Below are positions 32,395 through 43,548 of a stretch of 64,000 nucleotides of DNA, one piece after another (the first letter of the stretch is position 1; each line of letters starts with the position of its first letter). The position numbers were made by a program, and so were the translations under genes. The stretch is from positions 3,347,056 to 3,411,055 of the forward strand of contig OY987228.1 of the NCBI GenBank assembly GCA_963920705.1. The letters run 5' to 3'. Under the pieces are notes generated by a model. The model saw nothing but the letters and a program-made list of their open reading frames with translations, was not told where the DNA came from and made no database searches. This DNA is from Odiellus spinosus (Eukaryota > Arthropoda > Arachnida > Opiliones > Phalangiidae).

Positions 32395-35300
32395 TCCCTC
32401 GGAATTTTAAAATGACCATGTGCCAAGGTTGAAACACCATCAATTATATGACGTTTATCGTCACATGGGTTGAGACATAATTTCGTCTGATGTATGGTGA
32501 ATAGTTCATGTTTCTTACTGACAATGCGTTTCATGGACTCAACCGTAAGTTTACGTTTGAGTAAGCACTCTCGGTATTGAGCGTGGCGGACATTTTTCTT
32601 AATAACTCTGCGACAGATTCCTTTCGCTGTCTTTTTCTCACCCTTGGAGGAGAGAATTGAATACATTTTCGGCCGTAACCCGCAGAATTCTTGTACGGGA
32701 GTCCCATCTAATTCGTCCTTGAATTTTCCGAGTACTTTCTTATTCGCCTCGCTGTAGAGCGGGTGATCCTTCGGGTAGCCGGAAAAATCGTAGGCATCGC
32801 TGTTAGCGGCAAAGTCCTCGTAGATGTCGCGCGTCTCAATGTGGTATGTCAACGAGTCCGTGTCCGTAAAAAGAAGTTTAGCCGCGTCGCCGTACTGCGC
32901 TCGGATAACGTCGTAATGGAATTGGTACATGAGAAGTTTCGACAAGTCCAGGATGGAGAAGCCGGTATAGATGGGCCTGTCCAGTGTTAAGCTTTTCTTC
33001 AGGCAATGAATCCCCACCAGATCATTCTGGAATACCGTGAAGCGTTCAAAGGCTGGAGAACTGGCCTTCTTGATAGCTCGTTCCGGGGTTTGGACAAGGT
33101 GGAAATTAATACGGTTCCGCAAATTCTCCATCGTCTTGCCTGTAATTGGAAATATCAGTTAGGTTTGGTTATTATAGGTTAGGTTAGATACTTACCAAAT
33201 ACGCTATTGTTCATTAACTTGAAGAAATCCTTCTCGAAATCGTTGACCGCCATCTTTCTTTTCTCGGTGTTAAAATCTATGTAGGGCTTTAACCACGGCC
33301 CTTGAGTGAATGATAAGACGCGATGAACCTTGCTAATAGTTAGCCCCTTTGAAACATAATATTTCAAATTCCTGTAGTGTACTACATATTTCTCTTTTTT
33401 GTAAAGAGAGGGGACTAATTTAGGGAAGCTGTCCTTCTCTTTAAGACCCAGCTCCTTTAGCTGGTCTTTGGAGTATGCAGACAATTCAGACGTTGTTATA
33501 ATACGTTTCTCGGGAGCTAACGGGTAACAATTGTGTTCATCGTGGAGATGATCTGGATAATCCAAATCTACCTCTAAAATGTAGCCCGTACTGTCATCGT
33601 CAGGATGAGATAGGATAATTTCTTCTGTGAAGTCAGGGCAAGCTCCGATCCACTTGAAGTCTCTCATTGGAAGATAATAACACATGACAGTGCCATAGAG
33701 ATTATTACAATCTGAATTAGAAAAATTATATTAATACACATATTCGAATTTAAAAATAAATAAATAAATAAAAAAATTCACGAACTTACCAACATATGCG
33801 ATGAAACTGTCTGGTTTCGAGGCGTCGTGGGTATCGGGTAGGTACTTGTTATTCGCTTGCGCGAATCGATGACTTATCATCGAAACGCCTCCCCTGATTC
33901 CTTTCTCGATGAAGAGATGCATATCCGGGTCTATTAGAAGTTCCAATTTAACCCCCGTCATGCAAAGAGCGCTTTCCCAGGCAAATCCCGGTCCTGTGTA
34001 CGCATGCGCACAGTCTAACTTATAGTAGTCCACACACATGGTACGGAAATTCTCGAAAATATCACCCAGAAGAAGAACGTCCGACTGAACGTATAAATCG
34101 TGGTATTCCCCTGAAAATATGATCAATATTATTATTATTATTTCCTAACCTAACAATATAAAAAATATTTAACTTACCCAGATTTTTAATATCGAACTTT
34201 TCCCATACTTTCTGGGCGTGTGTATAATCTTCATCACTAATGTGCTCCCCGGTTAGCGTGTTGAAGAATGATTCTTTTGAGGGTAATCGAGGTTCGTCGA
34301 ACTTTGTGACATCATCCATATAGTCGTAAGGATATATCTGTTTTCTTAGAAGTAGTTGAACCTCGTCGGGCTGATATACCGAATTCAAGCATCGGAATTT
34401 ATCTGGTCCGCCTTTAGCCAGATTTGTTGCGAGAACTTCGAGTGAGGCTGGCATGAACCGGATAGTGTCGATGAATCTCAGCCTTGCAAGACTAAACGAT
34501 ATATAGCGCTCAGAGTTTGACGGGATGCAATCAATATTATGGTCTTTAATTAGGCCAATTTTCTGCATAATTAAATTGGCGTCATACCTGAAGAAAAAAA
34601 ATATATATATATTATAATATGTATTTCCCAAACCAAACCCAACCTAACCTAATTTAAGCTATGTTTTACTTACTTTGAGAGATTGTGAACGTAGACTGGA
34701 ATATGACTCGGTGGTTTTAACTTGAGGTTGCATGAATTGTGAGCGGCTCCTCTAAACTTCCCTGATGTATGGTCATGATCTCGTACTTTGTAGTCTTTTA
34801 CGGTAAAGACGTCGCCACAAACATAACAATTTGTAGCTCGGAGAAAACCAATTTCTTCGGGCTGTGTGAGGTTCATCGGCACGTTCGCTTTAATTTTTTC
34901 CGTCAAAATTTCCATTTCGTGTAGAAGATTCTCAAGGAACTTTTCGGTCGCATCCATCCCTCTGTATGTTACCGGTTTCGATGGACTTCCGTCAGGACCT
35001 ACGATGACGTAGCTGAAACCGCATGAGATGTGAAGTGATAGAGTTGTCGAGGAGGAGAGGGTAGAGTCCGGCAGGCATGTAGAGACTTTTGGGAGGATTG
35101 ATTCGAAGTCCGCGTATATAACATACTTAATCTATAAAGAAAAAATAAATTAATAAAATAAAAACAATTAAAATAATAATAATAGTAATAATAATATATT
35201 ACCTTCTGTTGCCATGAATACTTCTTGAATTCCAGTACGGGGTCCTTTACGGGCATCTGTATTTTTTGAGGTCCATGGATACTACATTCACTGCTGTGTT

Positions 35301-36723
35301 CGTTGCGATTGGTTTCCGAGTTGGGACCAGAGAAACGGTGTAGGCAGTAACGGCAATAATGGGTTACGCATTTATGATTGGTGAAGTGTGACAATAATCG
35401 ACTGAGATTACGAATAAGGGTAAAGTGTTTTTTTTCCCCCTTCGATATTAACATGAGATCGACCTCCCTTTCCTTCGGTACTCTATTCGAGCTAATGTAC
35501 CGTGGAAATACCCCTTTTTCGTAGCAGAAAATATTTATAGAAAGATTATTTTTCAGCTCGAACTTCTCTAATTTTTCCACGTTAAGTTCAAATGGAAATG
35601 TTATATCCGAAACATCTAACTCGTCCTCGAAACCTATATATTTTTGGACGCGATGTGGATTTTCTTCAACGTGGTGTAAATGGGCGAGGATAGACCATAA
35701 AAAGCATCGATTATCCGTGTTTTTGATATTTATTATAGCTTTTTTAGCGGCTAGTACTTTAGGAAGCTCTAGGTATGTACCCCCTACCAGCGGCAAATAA
35801 CTGATAATATTTATCTGTAGGAAAAGTATCCTGTCTATTACCCATCCACTTCCCTTTTTCTGGAAGTCCTCAATATGCTTCTTTAGAATCTCTATGCACA
35901 TATCTATTTGTCTCTGAATAATATCCGGGGTTAACGTTTGGCGCGTACCACTCTGGTGGTAAGCAAAGTATTCAACCTCTTCCCCTGTATTTAATTCGCG
36001 GGTGTAGCGTACCTTGATAGCTAAGTTCCATTTAATACCCATGTCCTTGGCTAGTTTGTTACGAAGATATGTTTCTATAGCTACCCTATGACGATTAACG
36101 TACTCCTCAGCGTCAGTTATCACGGTTCCGGGCGTAAACCGCGCGCAAAAGATAGCGTTCCCCAGAACTACCATCTCTTCCAACTGATCGTGTTGCGGCG
36201 GGTGAAGCGGGTTATCCACCTCGGGTTCGGGAGGCATGTCCACGTCGGGGTTTTCCATCTGTCTCAGGAAGGCTTGCAGATCGGTGTTCTCCTGCGTGCT
36301 GAGGTCCTCCATCGAGATATCTTGTCCATCCAAGAAATCCTGAAGATTCTTTTCATCCTGCGTTGACACTCCATCGTGGAAATCTTCAGTGTCCGATGGT
36401 TCATCCTGTATAGTTGGCGGATTGGGAATGACGTTGGAAGCGGCGTGGGATGTAGAAGGCTGTGGGCTAGAGGGTCTAGTCCTTTTTACGTCATCGGCAT
36501 AAGTCGTGTCCTCGTCTCGGATACGTTTCGGGCGTGAAACATGACCTGCGTCTACCTTTACTGGATTGTGATTTCGAATATGCCGTGCGAGTACGTCTCG
36601 CCTAATAAATGTCTTAGTACATAAGGTACATGGGAAGCTAACTTTTTCGTGTTTCTCCCGTTTATGTCGAAGTAAACTTTTATTTAAGGAGAACTTTGCG
36701 TGACAGATTTCACACGTAACCAT
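32352..36723 (-). CDS. polB: Protein-primed family B DNA polymerase, six coding exons
   Basis: Coding exons: 36723-35203, 35131-34674, 34587-34178, 34110-33790, 33711-33196 and 33139-32352. All five introns (56-86 bases) have GT...AG ends, and the exons keep one frame for about 1337 codons. Two C2H2 zinc fingers occupy residues ~4-53, and a third Cys/His cluster lies near the exon 1 end. Exonuclease motifs: YADFES (D515, E517), HNLSKYD across intron 2, and YVQSD. An endonuclease-VII-like Cys/His motif (VRDHDHTSGKFRG, then HNSC) lies near residues 609-641. Polymerase motifs: DCNNLYG at the exon 4/5 junction, KLMNNSVFGK at the exon 5/6 junction, and LFTDTDSL near residue 1168. All catalytic residues are present. 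A 31-base A run on the plus strand (32361-32391) adds a phenylalanine tract before the stop; the natural end may lie just before it. Confidence 0.94.
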
Positions 36724-36930
36724 TTTAAGCTAAAGTCTAAGTAGAAACTAGACTACGAGAATTAAAAGAAAAAATATAGAAGAACTATTTTAAAATATTT
36801 TCTAGAACTATTTCATATTTAAACTAAAGACTATGTTTAAATCACTTTCATGCTTACCGAGTGGAGTTTTCTTCGTATGCTTGGAGAGAGAGAGCTGGAA
36901 CATATGATGTTTAAGATTTGGAAAATTCAG

Positions 36931-36940
36931 TATTTATACC
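36931..36940 (-). promoter_or_regulatory. TATA box of the polymerase gene, with 5'-UTR intron
   Basis: GGTATAAATA on the minus strand, about 210 bases before the start codon. Between them, a donor (CTCG|GTAAGC at 36857) and acceptor (TTCTACTTAG at 36737) would remove a 121-base 5'-UTR intron. Confidence 0.6.
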
Positions 36941-37233
36941 CTTTCTTATCTTAAACACGGAGTCACTGATTAATTCTAAATTGTTGACCCTTTTTTCACT
37001 TTGAAAATATCGCCCTTTTGAGTTCACAAATAGAGCCGGCCATTTTGAAATGAACGATGGGAAAAATAAATATTTGGTGCTAAAACTTATCCCTTTCCTT
37101 AGCATAGATATGCGTTTTCTAATCAGAATATGGTAATATTTTACAGTATTATTTGCCTATATTCGATATACATTAATATTAAGAAATATCGATCTTATAT
37201 TTGTAGTTTGAAAATTATAATTTTATTTTTTAT

Positions 37234-38098
37234 TTACAAATATTGTTTCGAAATGCAAATAATTTTATTAACCATTTGCTTACAAAAATCAAAACTTAAA
37301 AAAGTTGAATTATTAAAAATTTCAGTAATTAATTGGATATTTAAATTATTTACAGCACTTGCAAAGTTAATTTCTACCCGTTCCGCCCAATCATGTATTA
37401 GACAATCATGTTGGTTTTGTGATGGGTGGTCAATTAGACATCCATTGCAGGAGTTTTTAATAAGTCCCGTTAGCTGCAGAATAACGATTTCTTTAATTGC
37501 TTGGTAAACTTTCTTGGATTCATTAAGCATGATCTCGACCTGATGATGTTTTTCTAGGAGTTTCTCCCATAGAACTTGCCCGATCGCAAATCCATTTTTA
37601 GTGGGGAATAACATCCCGTAGTTCTTCCCGTTTCCGATGGTCATTTCGCGAATATTTAGCATCTTCCGCTCCTGGTAGGACTTGAGTTCCACCCGTTTAT
37701 GATTTGAACCCTCGAGGAAAAATGATGATGGGGCTGCGTCCTCGTTTTGAAAGTATTTAGAGATTTCTTCCCTCATTCGATATATTTGAAAGTATTCGTC
37801 CTCGCTGAGATTGATTCCAGTGGACCCGTCAGTAAATCCCAACCTAATTTTACAGTCGGGAGTAATGGTAACTGATTTGCTCGATGAGATTTCGAATACG
37901 TTCGTGTTGTCCCTGTAAATGTTAGAAACGGCTAGGTTAATTGAGGGCTTATATTAATAATAGGATATTAGGAAGAAAAATTACAAAGTTATTTAAGAGG
38001 GCAGCGAAAAGTTATTTAGGGCTAAGTTAATAATTTCAAAGTTTTTAGGGTGGTAGAAATACTTTCTAGGTTAAATTAAAATGAAAATGTACTTACAT
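37234..38098 (-). CDS. PC4-like ssDNA-binding protein with zinc-type motif; ATG formed by splicing
   Basis: The frame 37911-37234 is open for 225 codons but lacks an upstream ATG in place. A minus-strand donor (AAAAAT|GTAAGT, exon end 38097) and acceptor (TTTACAG|G, exon start 37912) would join AT to G, creating ATG followed directly by this frame. The intron is 184 bases. TATATAAG lies upstream at 38173-38180. The protein has a PC4/p15 coactivator-like segment, KRVELKSYQERKMLNIREM then FPTKNGFAIGQVLWEKL, expected to bind single-stranded DNA. The C-terminal NGCLIDHPSQNQHDCL offers a Cys/His zinc-site motif seen in Polinton proteins. A role in element replication or late transcription is inferred from PC4 biology. 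Confidence 0.7.
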
Positions 38099-38172
38099 TT
38101 TTAGTGTTTTTGTGGATGACTTGAAGAGTGTTGAAGACAGCTTTAAATACCCTTATCTATAATTAATTCTAG

Positions 38173-38180
38173 CTTATATA
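38173..38180 (-). promoter_or_regulatory. TATA box of the PC4-like gene
   Basis: TATATAAG on the minus strand, about 75 bases upstream of the splice-made start codon. Its spacing to a pyrimidine-rich start region near 38145 is suitable. Confidence 0.6.
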
Positions 38181-38219
38181 CTCTAAAATAAGCGTCATAC
38201 CAGTGTTTGGAGTTGTGAA

Positions 38220-38530
38220 ATAGGTTTTCCCAATGACGCGTGGGTTTTAACAGGAGTTTCAAGATATGGGTTTCCCAATGATTACTTGGAAAATCCACAC
38301 AAGAGGACGTTAGGCTTAGAGACCCTACATTCTGGTTTTACCCAATGACGCGTCGGGGTTTTACCACGTGTTTCAACATATTGTTTCGTATTTTCGATGA
38401 AGCGTGGGATTTTAACAAGATATTCCCCAAGGAAAAACACCCCACGAGGTTTTCAGGCATAGAGACCATACGTTATGGTTACCCATAATGACGTGTTGGG
38501 ATTTACCCACGTGCTTCAACTTATAGTTGG
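38220..38530. repeat. Subterminal degenerate repeats in the Polinton
   Basis: Three to four diverged copies of a ~110-145-bp unit with CCCAATGACGCGT (38231, 38344; CCCATAATGACGTGT near 38485), ACCACGTGTTTCAAC / CCCACGTGCTTCAAC and GCATAGAGACC. They lie upstream of the PC4-like promoter. Regulatory or replication-origin roles are possible. Confidence 0.6.
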
Positions 38531-38833
38531 GCGGACGTTTATGTGGTATATTGAATTTCCATACACGTTGTAATTAGGCCTAACTTTTCAATTTTAATTT
38601 GAGATCGTGGTGTTCACCAACTTGTTTCAGTTTTTTTCCTTATTTATAAATTTACTATTGATTTATAATAATATTCGTGTATTTACTATTCGATTCGAAA
38701 TTTGTGTTTCACGATATTTACTTGGGGAAATTCTTGTAGTTATTTGTTGAGATATATTTAATTGAACTATTTATTTTTCCAATGGGTTTTCGGATAAGAC
38801 CTGGCATAGATAACACGATACTACTGATACGAG

Positions 38834-39003
38834 ACCCGCGCGAAATTCGAAAAGATACAAGCTTAAAGAGGTTTCAGTTTCACATTTGATTTGGCGTCTT
38901 ATCTTTTAAACAGACCCGCGCGAAATTCGAAAAGATAAAAGCATAAAGAGGTTTCAGTAAAGGTTATAGATTGACATTTGATTTGGCGCCTTATCTTTTA
39001 AAC
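38834..39003. repeat. Tandem duplication next to the right terminus
   Basis: GACCCGCGCGAAATTCGAAA, GGTTTCAGT and TTTGATTTGGCG(T/C)CTTAT occur twice in tandem, the second copy with a ~15-base insertion. The unit overlaps the inner edge of the right terminal repeat. Confidence 0.75.
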
Positions 39004-39341
39004 TTCCTATCACGTGATAACATATAGAGATAAGAAGAATCGAGAAAATAGATAAGGATTGTATTCGTCCACGTCTAAGGCGATAAAAGGGTATCCCGCC
39101 TTTCCTTCTATTAACCGTTAGTACACGAATGACTGAACCAGCGTGAAAGATGTGGTGCTTAAGGAAAGAAACTGATAACTGAAACAGCTAAGTTGTTTAC
39201 GTCCCCACCTCACATGCATGAGGTTCCGGGTTCGAAACCCGGATGAAAAAAAAAAAAAAAAAAAAATTTTGACAAAACATGGCGTCGAAAAATGGCACCA
39301 TCGAGCACCATCGGGCACCATCGGCACCATCGGGCACCACT
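38975..39341 (-). repeat. Polinton right terminal inverted repeat
   Basis: The complement begins AGTGGTGCCCGATGGTGCCG and follows the left repeat. It has one extra 10-mer and about 100 extra bases between the tRNA-like module and the TATATGTTATCACGTGAT block. The terminal T is at 39341. Confidence 0.9.
39186..39244 (+). other. tRNA-like module in right terminus
   Basis: Outward-facing counterpart of the module at 24987-25053. CCTCACATGCATGAGG is followed by a perfect T-arm, CCGGG TTCGAAA CCCGG, containing the B box GGTTCGAAACC. Then come about 22 A residues and TTTT. The A-box side has diverged. It is not a functional tRNA as it stands. Confidence 0.6.
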
Positions 39342-39850
39342 GTTCCAGAACCCCCCTTTTCACACTACTAGCGTATAGCCCCTTTAAAGCCACATATCTC
39401 ACAACCTTGGTTTGTTTACATATCGAGGACATAAATAAAGAGCTTTTTAATAGTACACATTCTAGAGCAGATATGGCCTTTGAAACAACGACGTTGCGTA
39501 ATCCCTAGTTTCGGGATAGCGTGTGGTCTTTAACGAATAGTAATTCAAAGTAAGAATAAAAAAATGTGTCTGAAATATACTTAAATCTCGGTGAATGAAT
39601 TTACGACTAAGTCGAAAGTTAGAATACCCAACCTTTTCTATCGAACGAAAAGTTTTATTTTGGCTGACACGTAATCCCTGAAAAATAATTAAGCCAAATT
39701 TAATGTTAAGGGTCAATGGGAGAAAATCGCCTGTTATGTTTTTTCTTAAATATTTGCGAGTGAATAAAATCAGTTGTTTTGAAATTAGACTCTAAATCCT
39801 GTCAGATTGCAATTATAATTAAATTTTACGTTTTAAAAGAAAATTTAACA
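39342..39850. other. No gene recognised
   Basis: Sequence between the Polinton and repeats. The short frames are unsupported. Confidence 0.5.
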
Positions 39851-39854
39851 TATC

Positions 39855-40012
39855 TGTCCCTTCAGGCATCCGAAATCATAACAGATCTTTCTGGGTCTTT
39901 GTTCACAAAGACATTTTTGATATAATATCTGTCGCTTCAGCCTTCCGAAATCATAACGTGTCCTTCTGGGTCTTTGTTCGCAAAGACATTTTTGATATAA
40001 TATCTGTTCCTT
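39855..40012 (+). repeat. Two-copy ~78-bp tandem duplication
   Basis: TCCGAAATCATAAC, TTCTGGGTCTTTGTTC and CAAAGACATTTTTGATATAA occur twice about 78 bases apart, with a third partial start (TCTGTTCCTTCAG) near 40004. Confidence 0.8.
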
Positions 40013-40029
40013 CAGTCTTACATTTCATT

Positions 40030-40970
40030 GTAAACTTCAATTAAAATTAATTTTTTCATAATTTTTGATGTTAATAGCTGGGGCAGCCTCACTTGATTCA
40101 GTCAGATCTCTAAATTTTTACCATTGCCCTTTAAACCCAATTAAAATTAATTTTTTCATAATTTTTGATGTTAATAGCTGGGGCAGCCTCACTTGATTCA
40201 GTCAGATCTCTACATTTTTACCATCGCCCTTTAAACCCAATTAAAATTAATTTTTTCATAATTTTTGATGTTAATAGCTGGGGCAGCCTCACTTGATTCA
40301 GTCAGATCTCTAAATTTTTACCATTGCCCTTTAAACCCAATTAAAATTAATTTTTTCATAATTTTTTATGTTAATAGCTGGGGCAGCCTCACTTGATTCA
40401 GTCAGATCTCTACATTTTTACCATCGCCCTTTAAACCCAATTAAAATTAATTTTTTCATAATTTTTGATGTTAATAGCTGGGGCAGCCTCACTTGATTCA
40501 GTCAGATCTCTACATTTTTACCATTGCCCTTTAAACCCAATTAAAATTAATTTTTTCGTAATTTTTGATGTTAATAGCTGCGGCAGCCGCACTTGATTTA
40601 GTCAAATTTCTACATTTTTACCATTGCCCTTTAAACCCAATTAAACAAAAAAATTTCATAATTTTTTATGTTAATAGCTGGGGCAGCCGCACTTGATTCA
40701 GTCAGATCTCTACATTTTACCATTGCCCTTTAAACCCAATTAAAATTAATTTTTTCACCAATTTTGATGTTAATACCTCCGACAGCCGCAGTGAAATCTT
40801 TATATTTTCCCCATTGCCTTTAAACCAAATTTAAATTAATTTTTTCATCAATTTTGATGTTAATACCTCCGACAGCCGCAGTGAAATCTTTATATTTTCC
40901 CCATTGCCCTTTAAACTAAATTCCAATTAATTTTTTCATTATTTTTGATTTTAATACCTTCCTTATTGCC
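40030..40970 (+). repeat. 100-bp satellite, about nine copies
   Basis: Exact 100-base period: TTAATAGCTGGGGCAGCC recurs at 40071, 40171, 40271, 40371 and 40471, with diverged copies at 40571 and 40671. The last two copies are shorter and lack the GATTCAGTCAGATC segment. Alternating AAATTTTT/ACATTTTT variants hint at a 200-bp higher-order unit. Confidence 0.95.
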
Positions 40971-41049
40971 GTTCGGAATGGCAAGTCGTTCGGAATTTCA
41001 CTCATTTTTAAAAAGGAGAGTACTTTTAAGGCGGAGAAATTGAAACTTA

Positions 41050-41576
41050 ATGTTATTCTATGGGATTTAGATTTTTTGTAAGAGACTTACCTTTAAGATT
41101 TATTTTCTAATGATTCCAGATATTTTTCGGGCTTTATTTTAAGACTAATTTTATAATTTTACACCGATTAGTTTGGCCAGAATCTATCTATAAAAACGGC
41201 AAAAATATCAAGGAGGAGAAATTAAGTCGTTAGAGTTCAATACCCATAGCCTCCAAATCAAGCGCGCTCCTCCACGAGTCCTCGTGCACGTGATTTTAAA
41301 AAGCCATATAAAACCTAAGCCTAATTTGTCAAATTAGGCTTAGGTTTTTGGCGAATCCATTTCTCCGCCTAGTTGTTCCCTCCGTTTTCATGAATAGATT
41401 GTGGGCCAACTAATCGGTGTAAAATTATGAAATTAGTCTTAAAATAAAGCTTGAAACTTAATTCATACCACACGGAAAATCCAAGTCTGAAAAATATCCG
41501 GAAGTTTTAGAAAATAAATCTGAAAGGTAAGCCACTTTCAAAATACCAAATCCCATACAATAACATTACGAATTTG
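41050..41576. mobile_element. Foldback element
   Basis: Inverted arms (41050-41172 and 41411-41576) share TAATGTTATTCTATGGGATT, GATTTATTTTCTAA, CTTTATTTTAAGACTAATTT and TTTTACACCGATTAGTT. The right arm has about 35 extra bases. The centre contains its own hairpin, AAACCTAAGCCTAATTTG and complement (about 41310-41347). No coding content. Confidence 0.8.
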
Positions 41577-41733
41577 GCCATGCGCGAAACCAGCTAAGTA
41601 CCAAAAAAAGGGTCAACTTCAGAATTAATTTTAAAATACTTAGACTTAATATTTTTAAATGAAACTTGGAAAAGGCACACATTCGAACCATTGGAGCGTT
41701 CTGATTGGCTAAAGGTCCAATTTTTTAAGGAAA

Positions 41734-41864
41734 TCAAAATAGCATTACAAATGATGATCAGCCCATAACGTAAGAACCCTACCGGGTTCTCCGAATAACT
41801 ATATTTAAACAGTAACGAAAAACTTGAGATATTCGAATGAACGGGGAATATTAAGGTTAAGTCT
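41734..41864 (+). repeat. 131-bp direct repeat, copy 1
   Basis: TCAAAATAGCATTACAAATG to GGTTAAGTCT, nearly identical to 44570-44700. The two bracket 2.7 kb that includes the 20-bp minisatellite, a palindromic element and a MITE. They could be ends of a larger element or the mark of a duplication. Confidence 0.9.
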
Positions 41865-42212
41865 CATCGTTAAAAGATTCTATATTTAGTTTTATCATAC
41901 TATCAAAAGTCTATAACCTTATTCCATAAAAGTAAACAACACCCCATAGCTTAATACTACATGTATCAGCAAAGGACCAGTTTTACTTCATATTCATAGT
42001 CCATCACTTAAAATAAGACAAGAAAGTCATCACCCCTGTCTGGCTTCAGTGATTTGGACTATTCCTGGATGTTTTGAGTCAAGAGAGAGAGACGGACGAG
42101 GGGTCCGACATTTACACGAAATCCCGTACGCTTCTCGCAAAATCATGATATCTTTGAAGAAATCGCGAAATTTCGAAATTTCCGGCGAAATCCCGAAATC
42201 TTTGCGAAATCG

Positions 42213-43195
42213 CGAATTCTCTGACGAAATCGCGAATTCTCTGACGAAATCGCGAATTCTCTGACGAAATCGCGAATTCTCTGACGAAATCGCGAATTCT
42301 CCGACGAAATCGCGAATTCTCTGACGAAATCGCGAATTCTCCGACGAAATCGCGAATTCTCTGACGAAATCGCGAATTCTCTGACGAAATCGCGAATTCT
42401 CCGACGAAATCGCGAATTCTCCGACGAAGTCGCGAATTCTCCGACGAAATCGCGAATTCTCCGACGAAATCGCGAATTCTCCGACGAAATCGCGAATTCT
42501 CCGACGAAATCGCGAATTCTCCGACGAAATCGCGAATTCTCCGACGAAATCGCGAATTCTCCGACGAAATCGCGATTTCTCCGACGAAATCGCGAATTCT
42601 CCGACGAAATCGCGAATTCTCTGACGAAATCGCGAATTCTCTGACGAAATCGCGAATTCTCCGACGAAATCGCGAATTCTCCGACGAAGTCGCGAATTCT
42701 CCGACGAAATCGCGAATTCTCCGACGAAATCGCGAATTATCCGACGAAATCGCGAATTCTCCGACGAAATCGCGAATTCTCCGACGAAATCGCGAATTCT
42801 CCGACGAAATCGCGAATTCTCCGACGAAATCGCGATTTCTCTGACGAAATCGCGAATTCTCTGACGAAATCGCGAATTCTCTGACGAAATCGCGAATTCT
42901 CTGACGAAATCGCGAATTCTCTGACGAAATCGCGAATTCTCGGACGAAATCGCAAATTATCGGACGAAATCGCGAATTCTCGGACGAAATCGCGAATTCT
43001 CTGACGAAATCGCGAATTCTCTGACGAAATCGCGAATTCTATGACGAAATCGCGAATTCTATGACGAAATCGCGAATTCTATGACGAAATCGCTAATTCT
43101 CTGACGAAATCGCGAATTCTCTTACGAAATCGCGAATTCTATGACGAAATCGCGAATTCTCTGACGAAATCGCGAATTCTCTGACGAAATCGCGT
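42213..43195 (+). repeat. 20-bp minisatellite, about 49 copies
   Basis: Unit GAAATCGCGAATTCTCTGAC, with TCTG/TCCG/TCGG/TATG block variants. Each copy carries TCGCGA and GAATTC palindromes and two or three CpGs, giving a 1-kb regular CpG lattice. Open frames through it are artefacts. Confidence 0.97.
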
Positions 43196-43548
43196 TGTTT
43201 ACTTTGATGGAATAAAATTATACACTTTTGGTACAACCTAAAGGTGTAAAATTTTAAATATGGGTTGAAAAAACTACAGAATTTATTCACTATTCCTTTA
43301 GACTCAGTAAAGTGGCGTTAAAATTGAAAATTTCCATCAGCCTACTTGCAACTGTATTGGAAATGTTTTATTTTTTAACAAACACTAAAAGATTATAATG
43401 AGAAATGGGTTCTCGGTAGCTAACCCTCGCTAAGCCTGGATGGTTACGGGAATGGAAGAAAGTTTGCCGACTTTGAAAATGGCCAAAAATAAAGTTTCGA
43501 ATCTGGAACTTTTTTTGGTGGTTTCGTGTTGGTTTTGGGGGCTTCTCG

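Larger units (their letters stand above)
24907..39341. mobile_element. Polinton/Maverick (adintovirus-like) element, nearly intact
   Basis: A 14,435-bp element bounded by inverted repeats that start AGTGGTGCCCGATGGTGCCG at both ends. The 5'-AG start is typical of Polintons. It carries the family's hallmark set: protein-primed family B polymerase, retroviral-type integrase with chromodomain, FtsK/HerA-type packaging ATPase, adenain-like protease, penton-type minor capsid and double-jelly-roll major capsid proteins. It also has pVI/pX-like small proteins and a PC4-like protein. Plus-strand genes fill 25.5-32.1 kb and minus-strand genes fill 32.35-38.1 kb, converging on a GC-rich spacer. All core frames are open. 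This suggests recent activity or a virus-like lifestyle; whether it makes particles cannot be told from sequence. Confidence 0.97.

Noticed and set aside
39118-39508. Frames across the right Polinton terminus (both strands)
   Set aside because: They read through the tRNA-like module, A run and 10-mer repeats; mirrored frames occur at the left terminus for the same reason.
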